From NCBI RefSeq assembly GCF_002025705.1, contig NZ_CP018846.1, positions 5,261,501 to 5,325,500 of the forward strand: 64,000 nucleotides of DNA. The letters run 5' to 3'. Under the pieces are notes generated by a model. The model did no database searches. It worked only from the letters and a program-made list of their open reading frames with translations, and was not told where the DNA came from. Numbering within the stretch: position 1 is the stretch's first letter; every line of letters starts with the position of its first letter. A program made the translations under genes and the position numbers. Shown piece after piece: positions 18,001 to 27,317 of this stretch. Origin of the DNA: Pseudomonas putida. Lineage in GTDB: Bacteria > Pseudomonadota > Gammaproteobacteria > Pseudomonadales > Pseudomonadaceae.

Positions 18001-18255
18001 GCAACCGCCTTCAAGACGGTTGCACCCAGGCGGCGAATGCTATGCAACAACGCAAAGTCGGTGCAACCATTTTTCATTTGCAAGTTGCACCCCGCCGTGC
18101 AGTTTCGGAAAAAACCTGTTTTTTGCTTCTTTTTGGAGCAAAAACGGCGTTTCCCATAAGAAAATGCACCGTAATGGTTTCTTTTTAGCCTGTAGGAAAT
18201 ATCACCAGACGAGTTGCACCTTTTCCTTAAAAAAATCGGGTTGCACCTGGTTGCA
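18001..18255. promoter_or_regulatory. put control region with seven PutA operator-like boxes
   Basis: Exact GTTGCA hexamers occur at 18019-18024, 18084-18089, 18213-18218, 18240-18245 and 18250-18255 on the plus strand and at 18043-18048 and 18062-18067 on the minus strand. GTTGCA is the established core recognised by the ribbon-helix-helix domain of E. coli PutA. Most are followed by CC or AC, extending the match to GTTGCACC. The boxes split into one cluster near putP and one near putA; the last two are 10 bp apart, one helical turn. Between them is AT-rich sequence that probably holds both promoters. The gap (17968-18325) contains no gene. Confidence 0.85.
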
Positions 18256-18325
18256 CCCGAAAACGGCTACAGCTAATCTTGGCGCAGCTTAAGCCACAAC
18301 CGTGGCAATAATGAGGATAAGAAAA

Positions 18326-21300
18326 TTGGCGACGACCACCCTTGGGGTCAAACTTGACGACCCGACCCGTGAGCGACTCAAAGCAGCTGCGCAGTCCATC
18401 GACCGCACGCCGCACTGGTTGATCAAGCAAGCGATCTTCAATTACCTGGAGAAGCTCGAGGGTGGCGCAACCCTGACCGAACTCAACGGTCACGCCAACA
18501 ACCTGGCCGATGACGCTGGTGAAGTGCAGCCAGACCACGCCCACCAATGCTTCCTCGAATTTGCCGAAAGCATCCTGCCGCAGTCGGTACTGCGTTCCGC
18601 AATCACCGCCGCCTACCGCCGCCCCGAGCAGGAAGTGGTGCCGATGCTGCTGGAGCAGGCGCGCCTGAGCGCCCCGCTGGCCGAAGCCACCAACAAGCTG
18701 GCCGCCGGCATCGCGGAGAAACTGCGCAATCAGAAGAGTGCTGGCGGCCGTGCCGGCATCGTCCAGGGCCTGCTGCAGGAATTTTCCCTGTCGTCCCAGG
18801 AAGGCGTTGCCCTGATGTGCCTGGCCGAAGCCCTGCTGCGCATCCCTGACAAAGGCACCCGCGACGCCTTGATCCGCGACAAGATCAGCAACGGCAACTG
18901 GCAGCCGCACCTGGGCAACAGCCCGTCGCTGTTCGTCAACGCCGCCACCTGGGGCCTGCTGCTGACCGGCAAGCTGGTATCCACCCATAACGAAGCCGGC
19001 CTCACCTCCTCGCTGACCCGCATCATCGGCAAGAGCGGCGAACCGATGATCCGCAAGGGCGTCGACATGGCCATGCGCCTGATGGGTGAGCAGTTCGTGA
19101 CCGGTGAGACCATCGCCGAAGCCCTGGCCAACGCCAGCCGCTTCGAAGCCAAGGGCTTCCGCTACTCCTACGACATGCTTGGCGAAGCCGCACTGACCGA
19201 GCATGACGCACAGAAATACCTGGCGTCCTACGAGCAGGCAATTCACTCGATCGGCAAAGCGTCCCATGGCCGCGGCATCTATGAAGGCCCGGGCATCTCG
19301 ATCAAGCTGTCGGCCCTGCACCCACGCTACAGCCGCGCCCAGTACGAGCGCGTGATGGAAGAGCTGTACCCACGCCTGCTGTCGCTGACCCTGCTGGCCA
19401 AGCAGTACGACATCGGCCTGAACATCGACGCCGAGGAGGCCGACCGCCTGGAGCTGTCCCTCGACCTGCTCGAGCGCCTGTGCTTCGAGCCGGCCCTGGC
19501 TGGCTGGAACGGTATCGGCTTCGTTATCCAGGCCTACCAGAAACGCTGCCCGTACGTGATCGACTACGTCATCGACCTGGCCAAGCGCAGCCGCCACCGC
19601 CTGATGATCCGCCTGGTAAAAGGCGCCTACTGGGACAGCGAGATCAAGCGCGCCCAGGTCGAAGGCCTGGAAGGCTACCCGGTCTACACCCGCAAGGTGT
19701 ACACCGACGTATCCTACGTAGCCTGTGCCCGCAAGCTGCTGGCCGTGCCGGAGGCGATCTACCCGCAGTTCGCCACCCACAACGCCCACACGCTGTCGGC
19801 CATCTACCACATCGCCGGCCAGAACTACTACCCGGGCCAGTACGAGTTCCAGTGCCTGCACGGCATGGGCGAACCGCTGTACGAACAGGTTGTAGGCAAG
19901 ATCGCCGACGGCAAACTGAACCGTCCATGCCGTGTGTACGCCCCTGTCGGCACCCACGAAACCCTGCTGGCCTACCTGGTCCGCCGCCTGCTGGAAAACG
20001 GCGCCAACACCTCGTTCGTCAACCGTATCGCCGACCACTCGATCTCCATCCAGGAACTGGTCGCCGACCCGGTCACCAGCATCGAACGCATGGGCACCCA
20101 GGAAGGCAGCATCGGCCTGCCGCACCCACGTATCCCGCTGCCGCGCGAGCTCTATGGCAGCGACCGCGCCAACTCGGCCGGCATCGACATGGCCAACGAA
20201 CACCGCCTGGCGTCGCTGTCCTGCGCCATGCTGGCCACTGCCAACAACGACTGGAAAGCCACCCCACTGCTGGCCTGCGCCGCCAGCGAAGTTGCTGCCG
20301 TACCGGTACTCAACCCGGCGGACCACCGCGACGTGGTCGGCCACGTGCAGGAAGCCACCGTTGCCGACGTCGACAATGCCATCCAGTGTGCACTGAACGC
20401 CGCGCCGATCTGGCAGGCCACCCCACCGGCCGAGCGTGCTGCAATCCTCGAACGCACCGCCGACCTGATGGAAGCCGAAATCCAGCCGCTGATGGGCCTG
20501 CTCATCCGCGAAGCCGGTAAGACCTTCGCCAACGCCATCGCCGAAGTGCGCGAAGCCGTGGACTTCCTGCGCTACTACGCGGTGCAGGCACGCAATGACT
20601 TCAGCAACGACGCCCACCGCCCGCTGGGCCCGGTGGTGTGCATCAGCCCGTGGAACTTCCCGCTTGCGATCTTCACCGGCCAGGTAGCCGCAGCCCTGGC
20701 TGCCGGTAACCCGGTGCTGGCCAAGCCTGCCGAGCAGACCCCGCTGATCGCTGCCCAGGCCGTGCGCCTGCTGCTGGAAGCCGGTATTCCGGAAGGCGTG
20801 CTGCAACTGCTGCCAGGTCGCGGCGAAACTGTCGGCGCCGGCCTGGTCGGTGATGAGCGCGTCAAAGGCGTGATGTTCACCGGCTCCACCGAAGTCGCCC
20901 GCCTGCTGCAGCGCAACGTCGCTGGCCGCCTGGACAACCAGGGCCGGCCGATCCCGCTGATCGCCGAAACCGGCGGCCAGAACGCAATGATCGTCGACTC
21001 CTCGGCGCTGACCGAGCAGGTGGTGATCGACGTGGTGTCCTCGGCCTTCGACAGTGCCGGCCAGCGTTGCTCGGCCCTGCGTGTACTGTGCCTGCAGGAA
21101 GACTCCGCCGACCGCGTGATCGAAATGCTCAAGGGCGCCATGGCCGAGAGCCGCCTGGGTTGCCCGGACCGCCTGGCCGTGGACATTGGCCCGGTGATCG
21201 ACGCCGAAGCCAAGGCTGGTATCGAGAAGCACATCCAGGGCATGCGCGAGAAAGGCCGCGCGGTCTACCAAGTCGCAATCGCCGATGCAGCCGAGATCAA

Positions 21301-22279
21301 GCGTGGCACCTTCGTGATGCCAACCCTGATCGAGCTGGACAGCTTCGACGAGCTGAAGCGTGAGATTTTCGGCCCGGTGCTGCACGTGGTGCGCTACAAC
21401 CGTCGCAACCTCGACCAGCTGATCGAGCAGATCAACGCCTCCGGCTACGGCCTGACGCTCGGCGTGCACACCCGCATCGACGAGACCATCGCCAAGGTGG
21501 TGGAAACCGCCAACGCCGGCAACATGTACGTCAACCGCAACATCGTTGGCGCCGTGGTGGGCGTGCAGCCGTTCGGTGGTGAAGGCCTGTCCGGCACCGG
21601 TCCGAAAGCCGGCGGCCCGCTGTACCTGTACCGCCTGCTGTCGACCCGCCCGGCCGACGCCATTGGCCGTCACTTCCAGCAGCAGGATGGTGAAGGCCAG
21701 CCGGACCGTGCCCTGCACGACCAACTGATCAAGCCGCTGCACGCCCTGAAGGCTTGGGCCGAGAGCAACCAGCAGGCCGAACTGGCCGCACTGTGCAACC
21801 AGTTCGCCGGCCAATCGCAGAGCGGCATCGCCCGCCTGCTGCCCGGCCCGACCGGCGAGCGCAACACCTACACCATCCTGCCGCGCGAGCACGTGCTGTG
21901 CCTGGCAGACAACGAGGCCGACCTGCTGGCGCAGTTCGCAGCCGTGCTGGCCGTCGGTAGCTCGGCGGTGTGGGCTGACGGCGAGCCAGGCAAATCCCTG
22001 CGCGGCCGCCTGCCGAAGGAACTGCAGGCCAAGGTCAAGCTGGTGGCAGACTGGAACAAGGATGAAGTGGCGTTCGACGCTGTCATCCACCATGGCGACT
22101 CGGATCAGCTGCGTGGCGTGTGCCAGCAGGTGGCCAAGCGTGCCGGGGCGATTGTCGGTGTACACGGGCTGTCCAGCGGCGACCACCAGATTGCGCTGGA
22201 GCGCTTGGTGATCGAGCGCGCGGTGAGTGTGAACACTGCGGCGGCGGGCGGTAACGCCAGCCTGATGACCATTGGCTAA
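18326..22279 (+). CDS. putA: Trifunctional proline dehydrogenase / P5C dehydrogenase / put repressor
   Basis: Flavoenzyme oxidising proline to glutamate in two steps (proline to P5C with FAD, then P5C to glutamate with NAD+) and repressing put genes when not membrane-bound. I take the TTG at 18326 as start: it gives MATTTLGVKLDDPTRERLKA, matching the E. coli N-terminus, behind GAGGATAA; earlier GTG 18302 and ATG 18311 lack this. The product has 1317 residues. Ribbon-helix-helix domain: 1-47. Proline dehydrogenase core: YQKRCPYVIDYV, VKGAYWDSEIKRAQ and RRLLENGANTSF. Aldehyde dehydrogenase part: Glu in IAETGGQNAMIV and Cys in SAGQRCSALRVL. An intrinsic terminator follows. Confidence 0.96.
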   Translation: MATTTLGVKLDDPTRERLKAAAQSIDRTPHWLIKQAIFNYLEKLEGGATLTELNGHANNLADDAGEVQPDHAHQCFLEFAESILPQSVLRSAITAAYRRPEQEVVPMLLEQARLSAPLAEATNKLAAGIAEKLRNQKSAGGRAGIVQGLLQEFSLSSQEGVALMCLAEALLRIPDKGTRDALIRDKISNGNWQPHLGNSPSLFVNAATWGLLLTGKLVSTHNEAGLTSSLTRIIGKSGEPMIRKGVDMAMRLMGEQFVTGETIAEALANASRFEAKGFRYSYDMLGEAALTEHDAQKYLASYEQAIHSIGKASHGRGIYEGPGISIKLSALHPRYSRAQYERVMEELYPRLLSLTLLAKQYDIGLNIDAEEADRLELSLDLLERLCFEPALAGWNGIGFVIQAYQKRCPYVIDYVIDLAKRSRHRLMIRLVKGAYWDSEIKRAQVEGLEGYPVYTRKVYTDVSYVACARKLLAVPEAIYPQFATHNAHTLSAIYHIAGQNYYPGQYEFQCLHGMGEPLYEQVVGKIADGKLNRPCRVYAPVGTHETLLAYLVRRLLENGANTSFVNRIADHSISIQELVADPVTSIERMGTQEGSIGLPHPRIPLPRELYGSDRANSAGIDMANEHRLASLSCAMLATANNDWKATPLLACAASEVAAVPVLNPADHRDVVGHVQEATVADVDNAIQCALNAAPIWQATPPAERAAILERTADLMEAEIQPLMGLLIREAGKTFANAIAEVREAVDFLRYYAVQARNDFSNDAHRPLGPVVCISPWNFPLAIFTGQVAAALAAGNPVLAKPAEQTPLIAAQAVRLLLEAGIPEGVLQLLPGRGETVGAGLVGDERVKGVMFTGSTEVARLLQRNVAGRLDNQGRPIPLIAETGGQNAMIVDSSALTEQVVIDVVSSAFDSAGQRCSALRVLCLQEDSADRVIEMLKGAMAESRLGCPDRLAVDIGPVIDAEAKAGIEKHIQGMREKGRAVYQVAIADAAEIKRGTFVMPTLIELDSFDELKREIFGPVLHVVRYNRRNLDQLIEQINASGYGLTLGVHTRIDETIAKVVETANAGNMYVNRNIVGAVVGVQPFGGEGLSGTGPKAGGPLYLYRLLSTRPADAIGRHFQQQDGEGQPDRALHDQLIKPLHALKAWAESNQQAELAALCNQFAGQSQSGIARLLPGPTGERNTYTILPREHVLCLADNEADLLAQFAAVLAVGSSAVWADGEPGKSLRGRLPKELQAKVKLVADWNKDEVAFDAVIHHGDSDQLRGVCQQVAKRAGAIVGVHGLSSGDHQIALERLVIERAVSVNTAAAGGNASLMTIG

Positions 22280-22303
22280 CGCCAGGGGCTGCTGATGAAA
22301 AAG

Positions 22304-22325
22304 GAGAGCTTCGGCTCTCTTTTTT
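22304..22325 (+). terminator. Intrinsic terminator of putA
   Basis: GAGAGC-TTCG-GCTCTC hairpin with a stable UUCG tetraloop followed by six T residues, 24 bases after the putA stop. Confidence 0.92.
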
Positions 22326-22350
22326 ATGGGCGCATGTCTTGAGATGGTTG

Positions 22351-22584
22351 GCGCCTGATAGATCGAGCGCCTCCCCCGCGCTGCGCATCGCGGATAAATC
22401 CGCTCCTACATTTGTTGCAACGCGGCCATGCCTGTCAGGTCATGGTTGTCAGCCTTGTTTGTAGGGCTCAATTCATGCGCCAGGGCGGGCAACCATGGCG
22501 CAACAGGTTCGGCACGTTGCAACAGATGTAGGAGCGGATTTATCCGCGATGCGCCGCGCGGGCGGCGCTGGATTTCATAGGCGC
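22351..22584. repeat. 234-bp near-palindromic REP-containing element, copy A
   Basis: Two inverted arms, each starting at GCGCCT and containing CGCGGATAAATCCGCTCC, then TTGTTGCAACG or its variant, then an inner CATGGTTG segment, around an asymmetric centre of about 30 bases. A second copy with the same centre, in the same orientation, is at 52687-52925. The element lies between putA and the acyl-CoA dehydrogenase gene. No coding potential is seen. The size and long terminal inverted repeats fit a BIME or MITE-like unit. The remainder of the 433-bp gap (22585-22712) shows no other feature beyond the leader of the next gene. Confidence 0.8.
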
Positions 22585-22712
22585 TGAAACAACCAAGACA
22601 GGCACCTGTATGCCCCCACCCTTTCTATAGCCATATCACCCAAACCTATTAACCTCCCTCCACCCTGCCCCACCACCTAGACTCGGCTGACGCCCGCTCA
22701 AGGACCGCCCCC

Positions 22713-24515
22713 ATGCCCGAGACCCTGCTCAGCCCCCGCAACCTCGCCTTCGAACTTTACGAAGTCCTCGACGCCGAGGCCCTGACCCAGCGCCCGCGCT
22801 TCGCCGAACACAGCCGCGAAACCTTCGACGCGGCGCTGTCCACCGCGCGTACCATCGCCGAGAAGTTCTTCGCTCCGCACAACCGCAAAGCCGACGAGAA
22901 CGAGCCGCGCTACGTAGACGGCCGTGCCGAGCTGATCCCTGAAGTGAAACCCGCCGTCGACGCGTTCCTCGAAGCCGGCTTCCTCAACGCCAACCGCGAT
23001 TTCGAAGTTGGTGGCATGCAGTTGCCCAGCCTGGTCTCGCAGGCCTGCTTCGCCCACTTTCAGGCCGCCAATGCCGGCACCACGGCCTACCCGTTCCTGA
23101 CCATGGGCGCGGCCAACCTGATCGAGAGCTTCGGCACCGACGAGCAGAAGCGCCTTTACCTGCAGCCGATGATCGACGGCCGCTACTTCGGCACCATGGC
23201 GCTGACCGAACCACACGCAGGCTCTTCGCTGGCCGATATCCGTGCCCGCGCCGAACCCGCGGGCGACGGCACATATCGCCTCAAGGGCAACAAGATCTTC
23301 ATCTCTGGCGGCGACCACGAGCTGTCGGAAAACATCGTGCACATGGTGCTGGCCAAGCTGCCGGACGCACCGCCTGGTGTTAAGGGTATTTCGCTGTTCA
23401 TCGTGCCTAAGTATCTGGTCAACGACGACGGCAGCCGTGGCCCACGCAACGATGTGCTGCTGGCCGGACTGTTCCACAAGATGGGCTGGCGCGGTACCAC
23501 CTCCACCGCGCTGAACTTTGGCGACAACGGCCAGTGCGTCGGCTATCTGGTCGGCCAGCCGCATCAGGGCCTGGCGTGCATGTTCCAGATGATGAACGAG
23601 GCGCGCATCGGTGTTGGCATGGGTGCAGTGATGCTCGGTTACGCCGGTTACCTGTATTCGCTGGAATACGCTCGCCAAAGGCCACAAGGCCGCCTGGCGG
23701 ACAACAAGGACCCGCAAAGCCCGGCCGTGCCGATCATCGAGCACACCGATGTAAAACGCATGCTGCTGGCGCAGAAGGCCTATGTGGAAGGCGCCTTCGA
23801 CCTGGGTTTGTACGCTGCGCGACTGTTCGACGACACCCATACTGCCAGCGACGAGAACGTACGCAAACAGGCCCAGGAGCTGCTCGACCTGCTGACCCCG
23901 ATCGTCAAGTCCTGGCCCTCGGCCTTCTGCCTCAAGGCCAACGAACTGGCAATCCAGATTCTCGGCGGCCACGGCTACACCCGCGAGTACCCAGTGGAGC
24001 AGTACTACCGCGACAACCGCCTGAACCCTATCCACGAAGGCACCGAGGGCATCCAGTCACTTGACTTGCTGGGCCGCAAGCTGGCGCAGAACAACGGTGC
24101 AGGCCTCAAGCAACTGATCCGGCTGATCGCCGCCACCGCCGAACGCGCCAGCCATCATCCGGGCCTGGACACCCTGCGCCAACCACTGGAGCAACTGGTC
24201 AACCGCCTGCAGTCGGTAACGCTTGCCCTGCTCGGCGACCTGGCCCAGGGCAAGATCGCCGGTGCCTTGGCCAACTCTGCCCTGTATCTCAAGGCCTTCG
24301 GCCACTGCGTAATCGGCTGGCGCTGGCTGGAACAAGCCATCCACGCCGAACTAGGCTTGCTCAAGGGCAACCCCGTCGACCGCGATTTCTACCTCGGCAA
24401 ACTGCAGGCCGCACGTTATTTCCTGACCTGGGAAATTCCTGGCTGCCATAATGAGCTGGCATTGCTCGAGGCGCGCGACGACACGTGCCTTGCCATGCAA
24501 GACGGGTGGTTCTAG
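22713..24515 (+). CDS. Acyl-CoA dehydrogenase, long (FadE5/DmdC-type)
   Basis: 600-residue FAD enzyme of the acyl-CoA dehydrogenase superfamily, long subgroup with an extra C-terminal domain. Seen: N-terminal helical domain; flavin-binding middle strand GTMALTEPHAGSSLADIRAR with FISGGDHELSEN; C-terminal catalytic segment LNPIHEGTEGIQSLDLLGRK with the expected catalytic Glu; and IQILGGHGYTREYPVEQYYR. It would catalyse alpha,beta-dehydrogenation of an acyl-CoA in the cytosol. DmdC (3-methylmercaptopropionyl-CoA dehydrogenase) belongs to the same subgroup, so chain length and substrate remain open. The stop is 31 bp before the TldD-like gene, suggesting co-transcription with a surprising partner. 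Confidence 0.9.
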   Translation: MPETLLSPRNLAFELYEVLDAEALTQRPRFAEHSRETFDAALSTARTIAEKFFAPHNRKADENEPRYVDGRAELIPEVKPAVDAFLEAGFLNANRDFEVGGMQLPSLVSQACFAHFQAANAGTTAYPFLTMGAANLIESFGTDEQKRLYLQPMIDGRYFGTMALTEPHAGSSLADIRARAEPAGDGTYRLKGNKIFISGGDHELSENIVHMVLAKLPDAPPGVKGISLFIVPKYLVNDDGSRGPRNDVLLAGLFHKMGWRGTTSTALNFGDNGQCVGYLVGQPHQGLACMFQMMNEARIGVGMGAVMLGYAGYLYSLEYARQRPQGRLADNKDPQSPAVPIIEHTDVKRMLLAQKAYVEGAFDLGLYAARLFDDTHTASDENVRKQAQELLDLLTPIVKSWPSAFCLKANELAIQILGGHGYTREYPVEQYYRDNRLNPIHEGTEGIQSLDLLGRKLAQNNGAGLKQLIRLIAATAERASHHPGLDTLRQPLEQLVNRLQSVTLALLGDLAQGKIAGALANSALYLKAFGHCVIGWRWLEQAIHAELGLLKGNPVDRDFYLGKLQAARYFLTWEIPGCHNELALLEARDDTCLAMQDGWF

Positions 24516-24546
24516 GGGGAGCCACCGTGAAAACGGAGGCTTGTGC

Positions 24547-25989
24547 ATGTTCGATTCCAGCGCCCTGCTGCGCCAGCGCTTTGCCGCGCTACGCAGCACG
24601 GCCGAGTTGTTTTCCCTGCGCCATGTGAAACAGTCGCACCAGGCGCTTTCGGTTCGCCGCAATGTGGCCGAACCACCCCACTTCAGCCAGGACGAGGGCG
24701 CCATGCTCACGGTGCGGGTCAATGGCGTGGAGGCCTATGCGGCCACCGCCGACCTGTCACAGGCCGGCCTGCAAAGGGCACTGGAGCAGGCCGAGGCACT
24801 GGCCCGGCAGGTTGCCCGGCACAGCCTGCTCGACCTGCGCGAGCAGCCGGTGACCAGCGCCCGCCACGACCATGTTTCGCCCAATTTTGACCAACCCGTG
24901 CCAAACCTGGCCGACTGCCTTGGCCTGCTCGCCGCTGAATCGGCCAGCGTGCCGAAGGACACCCGCCTGGTGGACTGGCAGGCCAGCCTGGGCCTGAGTC
25001 TGGTCGAGCAGACCTACCTGAACTCGGCCGGCGCCGAGCTGCGCCATGCCCAGCGCTTCCTGTTCCCGGGCCTGAGCGTCACCGCCAGCGACGGCCAGGA
25101 CAGCCAGAGCCGCAGCCTGGGCCGCGACAACTTCGGCCAGCAAGGCGGTTTCGAGATCATCGAACGCTGCGGCCTGGTCGGCGCCGCCCGTCAGGTCGCC
25201 GACCAGGCGCTGCAGCTGCTGCTGGCGCCGAACACCCCAAGCGGCCCGCGTGACCTGCTGCTGATGCCCGACCAGATGATGCTGCAGATCCACGAGTCCA
25301 TCGGCCACCCACTGGAGATGGACCGCATCCTCGGCGACGAGCGCAACTACGCAGGCACCAGCTTCGTCAAAGCCAGTGACTTCGGCCACCTGCAGTACGG
25401 CTCCAGCCTGCTCAACGTGACCTTCGACCCGACCATTGGCGAAGAACTGGCCAGCTACAGCTTCGATGATGACGGCACAGCAGCGAGCAAGCAGTTCCTG
25501 ATCCGCGATGGCCTGCTGCTGCGCCCGCTGGGTGGTGCGCTGTCGCAGTTCCGCTCGGGCCTGGACGGAGTTGCCAACAGCCGCGCCTGCGGCTGGAACC
25601 GCGCGCCGATCGACCGCATGGCCAACCTCAACATCGAGCCCGGCGATCAGCCTCTCGACCAGCTGATCCAGGGCATCGAGCACGGCATCCTGATGCGCAC
25701 CAACCGCTCGTGGTCCATCGACGATGCACGCAACAAGTTCCAGTTCGGCTGCGAATGGGGCCAACTGATCGAAAACGGCGAGCTCAAGGGCATCGTCAAG
25801 AACCCCAACTACCGTGGCATCTCCGCACAGTTCTGGCGCAACCTGGCGGCGGTCGGCGACCGCAGCACCTTCCAGGTCCTGGGCACGCCCAACTGCGGCA
25901 AGGGCGAACCCAACCAGGTGGTGCGGGTCGGGCATGCCTCGCCCGCCTGCGTATTCCGCCAGATCGACGTATTCGGAGGGGACGCCTGA
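24547..25989 (+). CDS. TldD-like metalloprotease, non-canonical subgroup
   Basis: 480-residue member of the TldD/PmbA family, cytosolic zinc peptidases that act as TldD-TldE heterodimers on unfolded or modified peptides. The zinc motif HESIGH is at residues 249-254, followed by PLEMDRILGDERNYAGTSFV; canonical TldD has HEAVGHGLEGD, so this is a different branch. The start ATG 24547 has CGGAGG seven bases upstream; the frame is open 32 codons earlier, inside the previous gene. The C-terminus has YRGISAQFWRNLAAVGD and a GTPNCGKGEPNQ segment typical of the family. The next gene, overlapping TGATG, supplies a TldE-like partner. Confidence 0.88.
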   Translation: MFDSSALLRQRFAALRSTAELFSLRHVKQSHQALSVRRNVAEPPHFSQDEGAMLTVRVNGVEAYAATADLSQAGLQRALEQAEALARQVARHSLLDLREQPVTSARHDHVSPNFDQPVPNLADCLGLLAAESASVPKDTRLVDWQASLGLSLVEQTYLNSAGAELRHAQRFLFPGLSVTASDGQDSQSRSLGRDNFGQQGGFEIIERCGLVGAARQVADQALQLLLAPNTPSGPRDLLLMPDQMMLQIHESIGHPLEMDRILGDERNYAGTSFVKASDFGHLQYGSSLLNVTFDPTIGEELASYSFDDDGTAASKQFLIRDGLLLRPLGGALSQFRSGLDGVANSRACGWNRAPIDRMANLNIEPGDQPLDQLIQGIEHGILMRTNRSWSIDDARNKFQFGCEWGQLIENGELKGIVKNPNYRGISAQFWRNLAAVGDRSTFQVLGTPNCGKGEPNQVVRVGHASPACVFRQIDVFGGDA

Positions 25990-27308
25990 TGAAACACCTT
26001 TTCCAGACCCTGGTCGCCGCCGTGCAAGATGCCCTGCAACCTGGCGAGCAGTTCACCCTGGGCTTCAGTGCCGAGCAGTCGCAGTTCGTGCGCTTCAACC
26101 ACGCCAAGGTGCGCCAGGCCGGCGAGGTGAGCCAGGCCAGCGCGCAACTGCGGTTGATCCGTGACGGCCGCCAGGCAGAACAGCAGGTGACCCTGAGTGG
26201 TGACGCACAGCTTGACCTGCAACGCCTGAGCGCAGCCCTGGAGCAGTTGCGCCAGACTCTGCCGCTGCTGGCCGTCGACCCGTACCTGCGCCTGGACGAC
26301 AACGCCTGGCACAACCTCAGCCAGCAGGATCAACCGCTGCCCGAGCTGGATCAGGTACTGGCTCTGCTCGACCGTGAGGCTGGCGACCTGGACCTGGTTG
26401 GCATCTACGCCGCCGGCCCGATCTGCCGAGGCTTTGCCAGCTCGTTCGGAGCATTTGGCTGGCACCAGGCCAACAGCTTCAACTTCGACTGGAGCCTGTT
26501 CCACAGCAATGGCCAGGCCGTGAAAGCCAACTATGCCGGCCAGCAGTGGAGCGCCGACGATTTCACCGCCCGCCTGCGCCAGGCTCGGGAGCAGTTGGGT
26601 TTCCTCGGCCGCCCGGCCGTTACCCTGAAACCTGGCAGCTACCGTGCCTACCTGGCGCCTGCGGCCATGGACGAAATCGCCGGCATGCTCTGCTGGGGCG
26701 GTTTCTCCGCGCAGGCACTGGCCACGGGCAACAGTGCCCTGCAGCGCCTGTACAACGGCGATGCGCAACTGCACCCGCTGGTCAGTTTCAGCGAGCAGGT
26801 CAGCGGCTCGCTGAGCCCGGCATTCTCCGACGAGGGCTCGCCGCGCCTGGATGTACCGTTGATTCAGCAGGGTAAAGCGTTGCAGCGGCTGGTCAGTGCC
26901 CGCAGCGCAGCGGAATTCGAGCTGCTGGCCAATGGTGCCGACAGCTACGAGTCGCCGTGCGCGCTGAGCCTGGCACCGGGCAGCTTGCCCAGCGAGCAGG
27001 TCCTTGAGCGGCTGGGCACCGGGCTGTACATCAGCAACCTGTGGTACCTGAACTACTCTGACCTGCCAGCCGCACGCATGACCGGGCTGACCCGCTTCGC
27101 CACGTTCTGGGTGGAAAACGGCGAGATCCAGGGGCCGGTGAGCACCATGCGCTTCGATGACAGCCTGTACAGCCTGCTTGGCAGCCAGCTGGAGGACCTG
27201 ACCCAGGAGCGCGAGATGATCCTGTCGACCAGCACCTACGGGCAGCGCAGTACCGGGTCGAGCCATCTGCCGGGGGCGCTGGTCAAAGGGCTGACCCTGA
27301 CATTGTGA
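25989..27308 (+). CDS. TldE/PmbA-like partner subunit
   Basis: 439-residue PmbA/TldE-family protein. The N-terminal domain has the common FSAEQSQFVRFNHAKVRQAG segment; the middle contains YRAYLAPAAMDEIAGMLCWGG, where a metal-binding HExxxH would be in TldD but is absent, as expected for the non-catalytic TldE subunit. The C-terminus has the TGLYISNLWYLNYSDLPAARM family signature and GALVKGLTLTL at the end. Its start codon overlaps the stop of the TldD-like gene by one base, strongly implying a 1:1 complex. I do not see a peptide precursor gene nearby that could be a dedicated substrate. Confidence 0.87.
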   Translation: MKHLFQTLVAAVQDALQPGEQFTLGFSAEQSQFVRFNHAKVRQAGEVSQASAQLRLIRDGRQAEQQVTLSGDAQLDLQRLSAALEQLRQTLPLLAVDPYLRLDDNAWHNLSQQDQPLPELDQVLALLDREAGDLDLVGIYAAGPICRGFASSFGAFGWHQANSFNFDWSLFHSNGQAVKANYAGQQWSADDFTARLRQAREQLGFLGRPAVTLKPGSYRAYLAPAAMDEIAGMLCWGGFSAQALATGNSALQRLYNGDAQLHPLVSFSEQVSGSLSPAFSDEGSPRLDVPLIQQGKALQRLVSARSAAEFELLANGADSYESPCALSLAPGSLPSEQVLERLGTGLYISNLWYLNYSDLPAARMTGLTRFATFWVENGEIQGPVSTMRFDDSLYSLLGSQLEDLTQEREMILSTSTYGQRSTGSSHLPGALVKGLTLTL

Positions 27309-27317
27309 TTGGCATTA

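Noticed and set aside
18227-22186. A 1319-codon open frame on the strand opposite putA
   Set aside because: It mirrors putA in a GC-rich gene whose third-position bias keeps the complementary frame open; its translation has no recognisable domain and is dominated by Gln, His, Val and Gly.
22351-22584. GTTGCA motifs inside the repeat downstream of putA, considered as further PutA operators
   Set aside because: The same TTGTTGCAACG block is a fixed part of the repeat and also occurs in copy B, far from any put gene.
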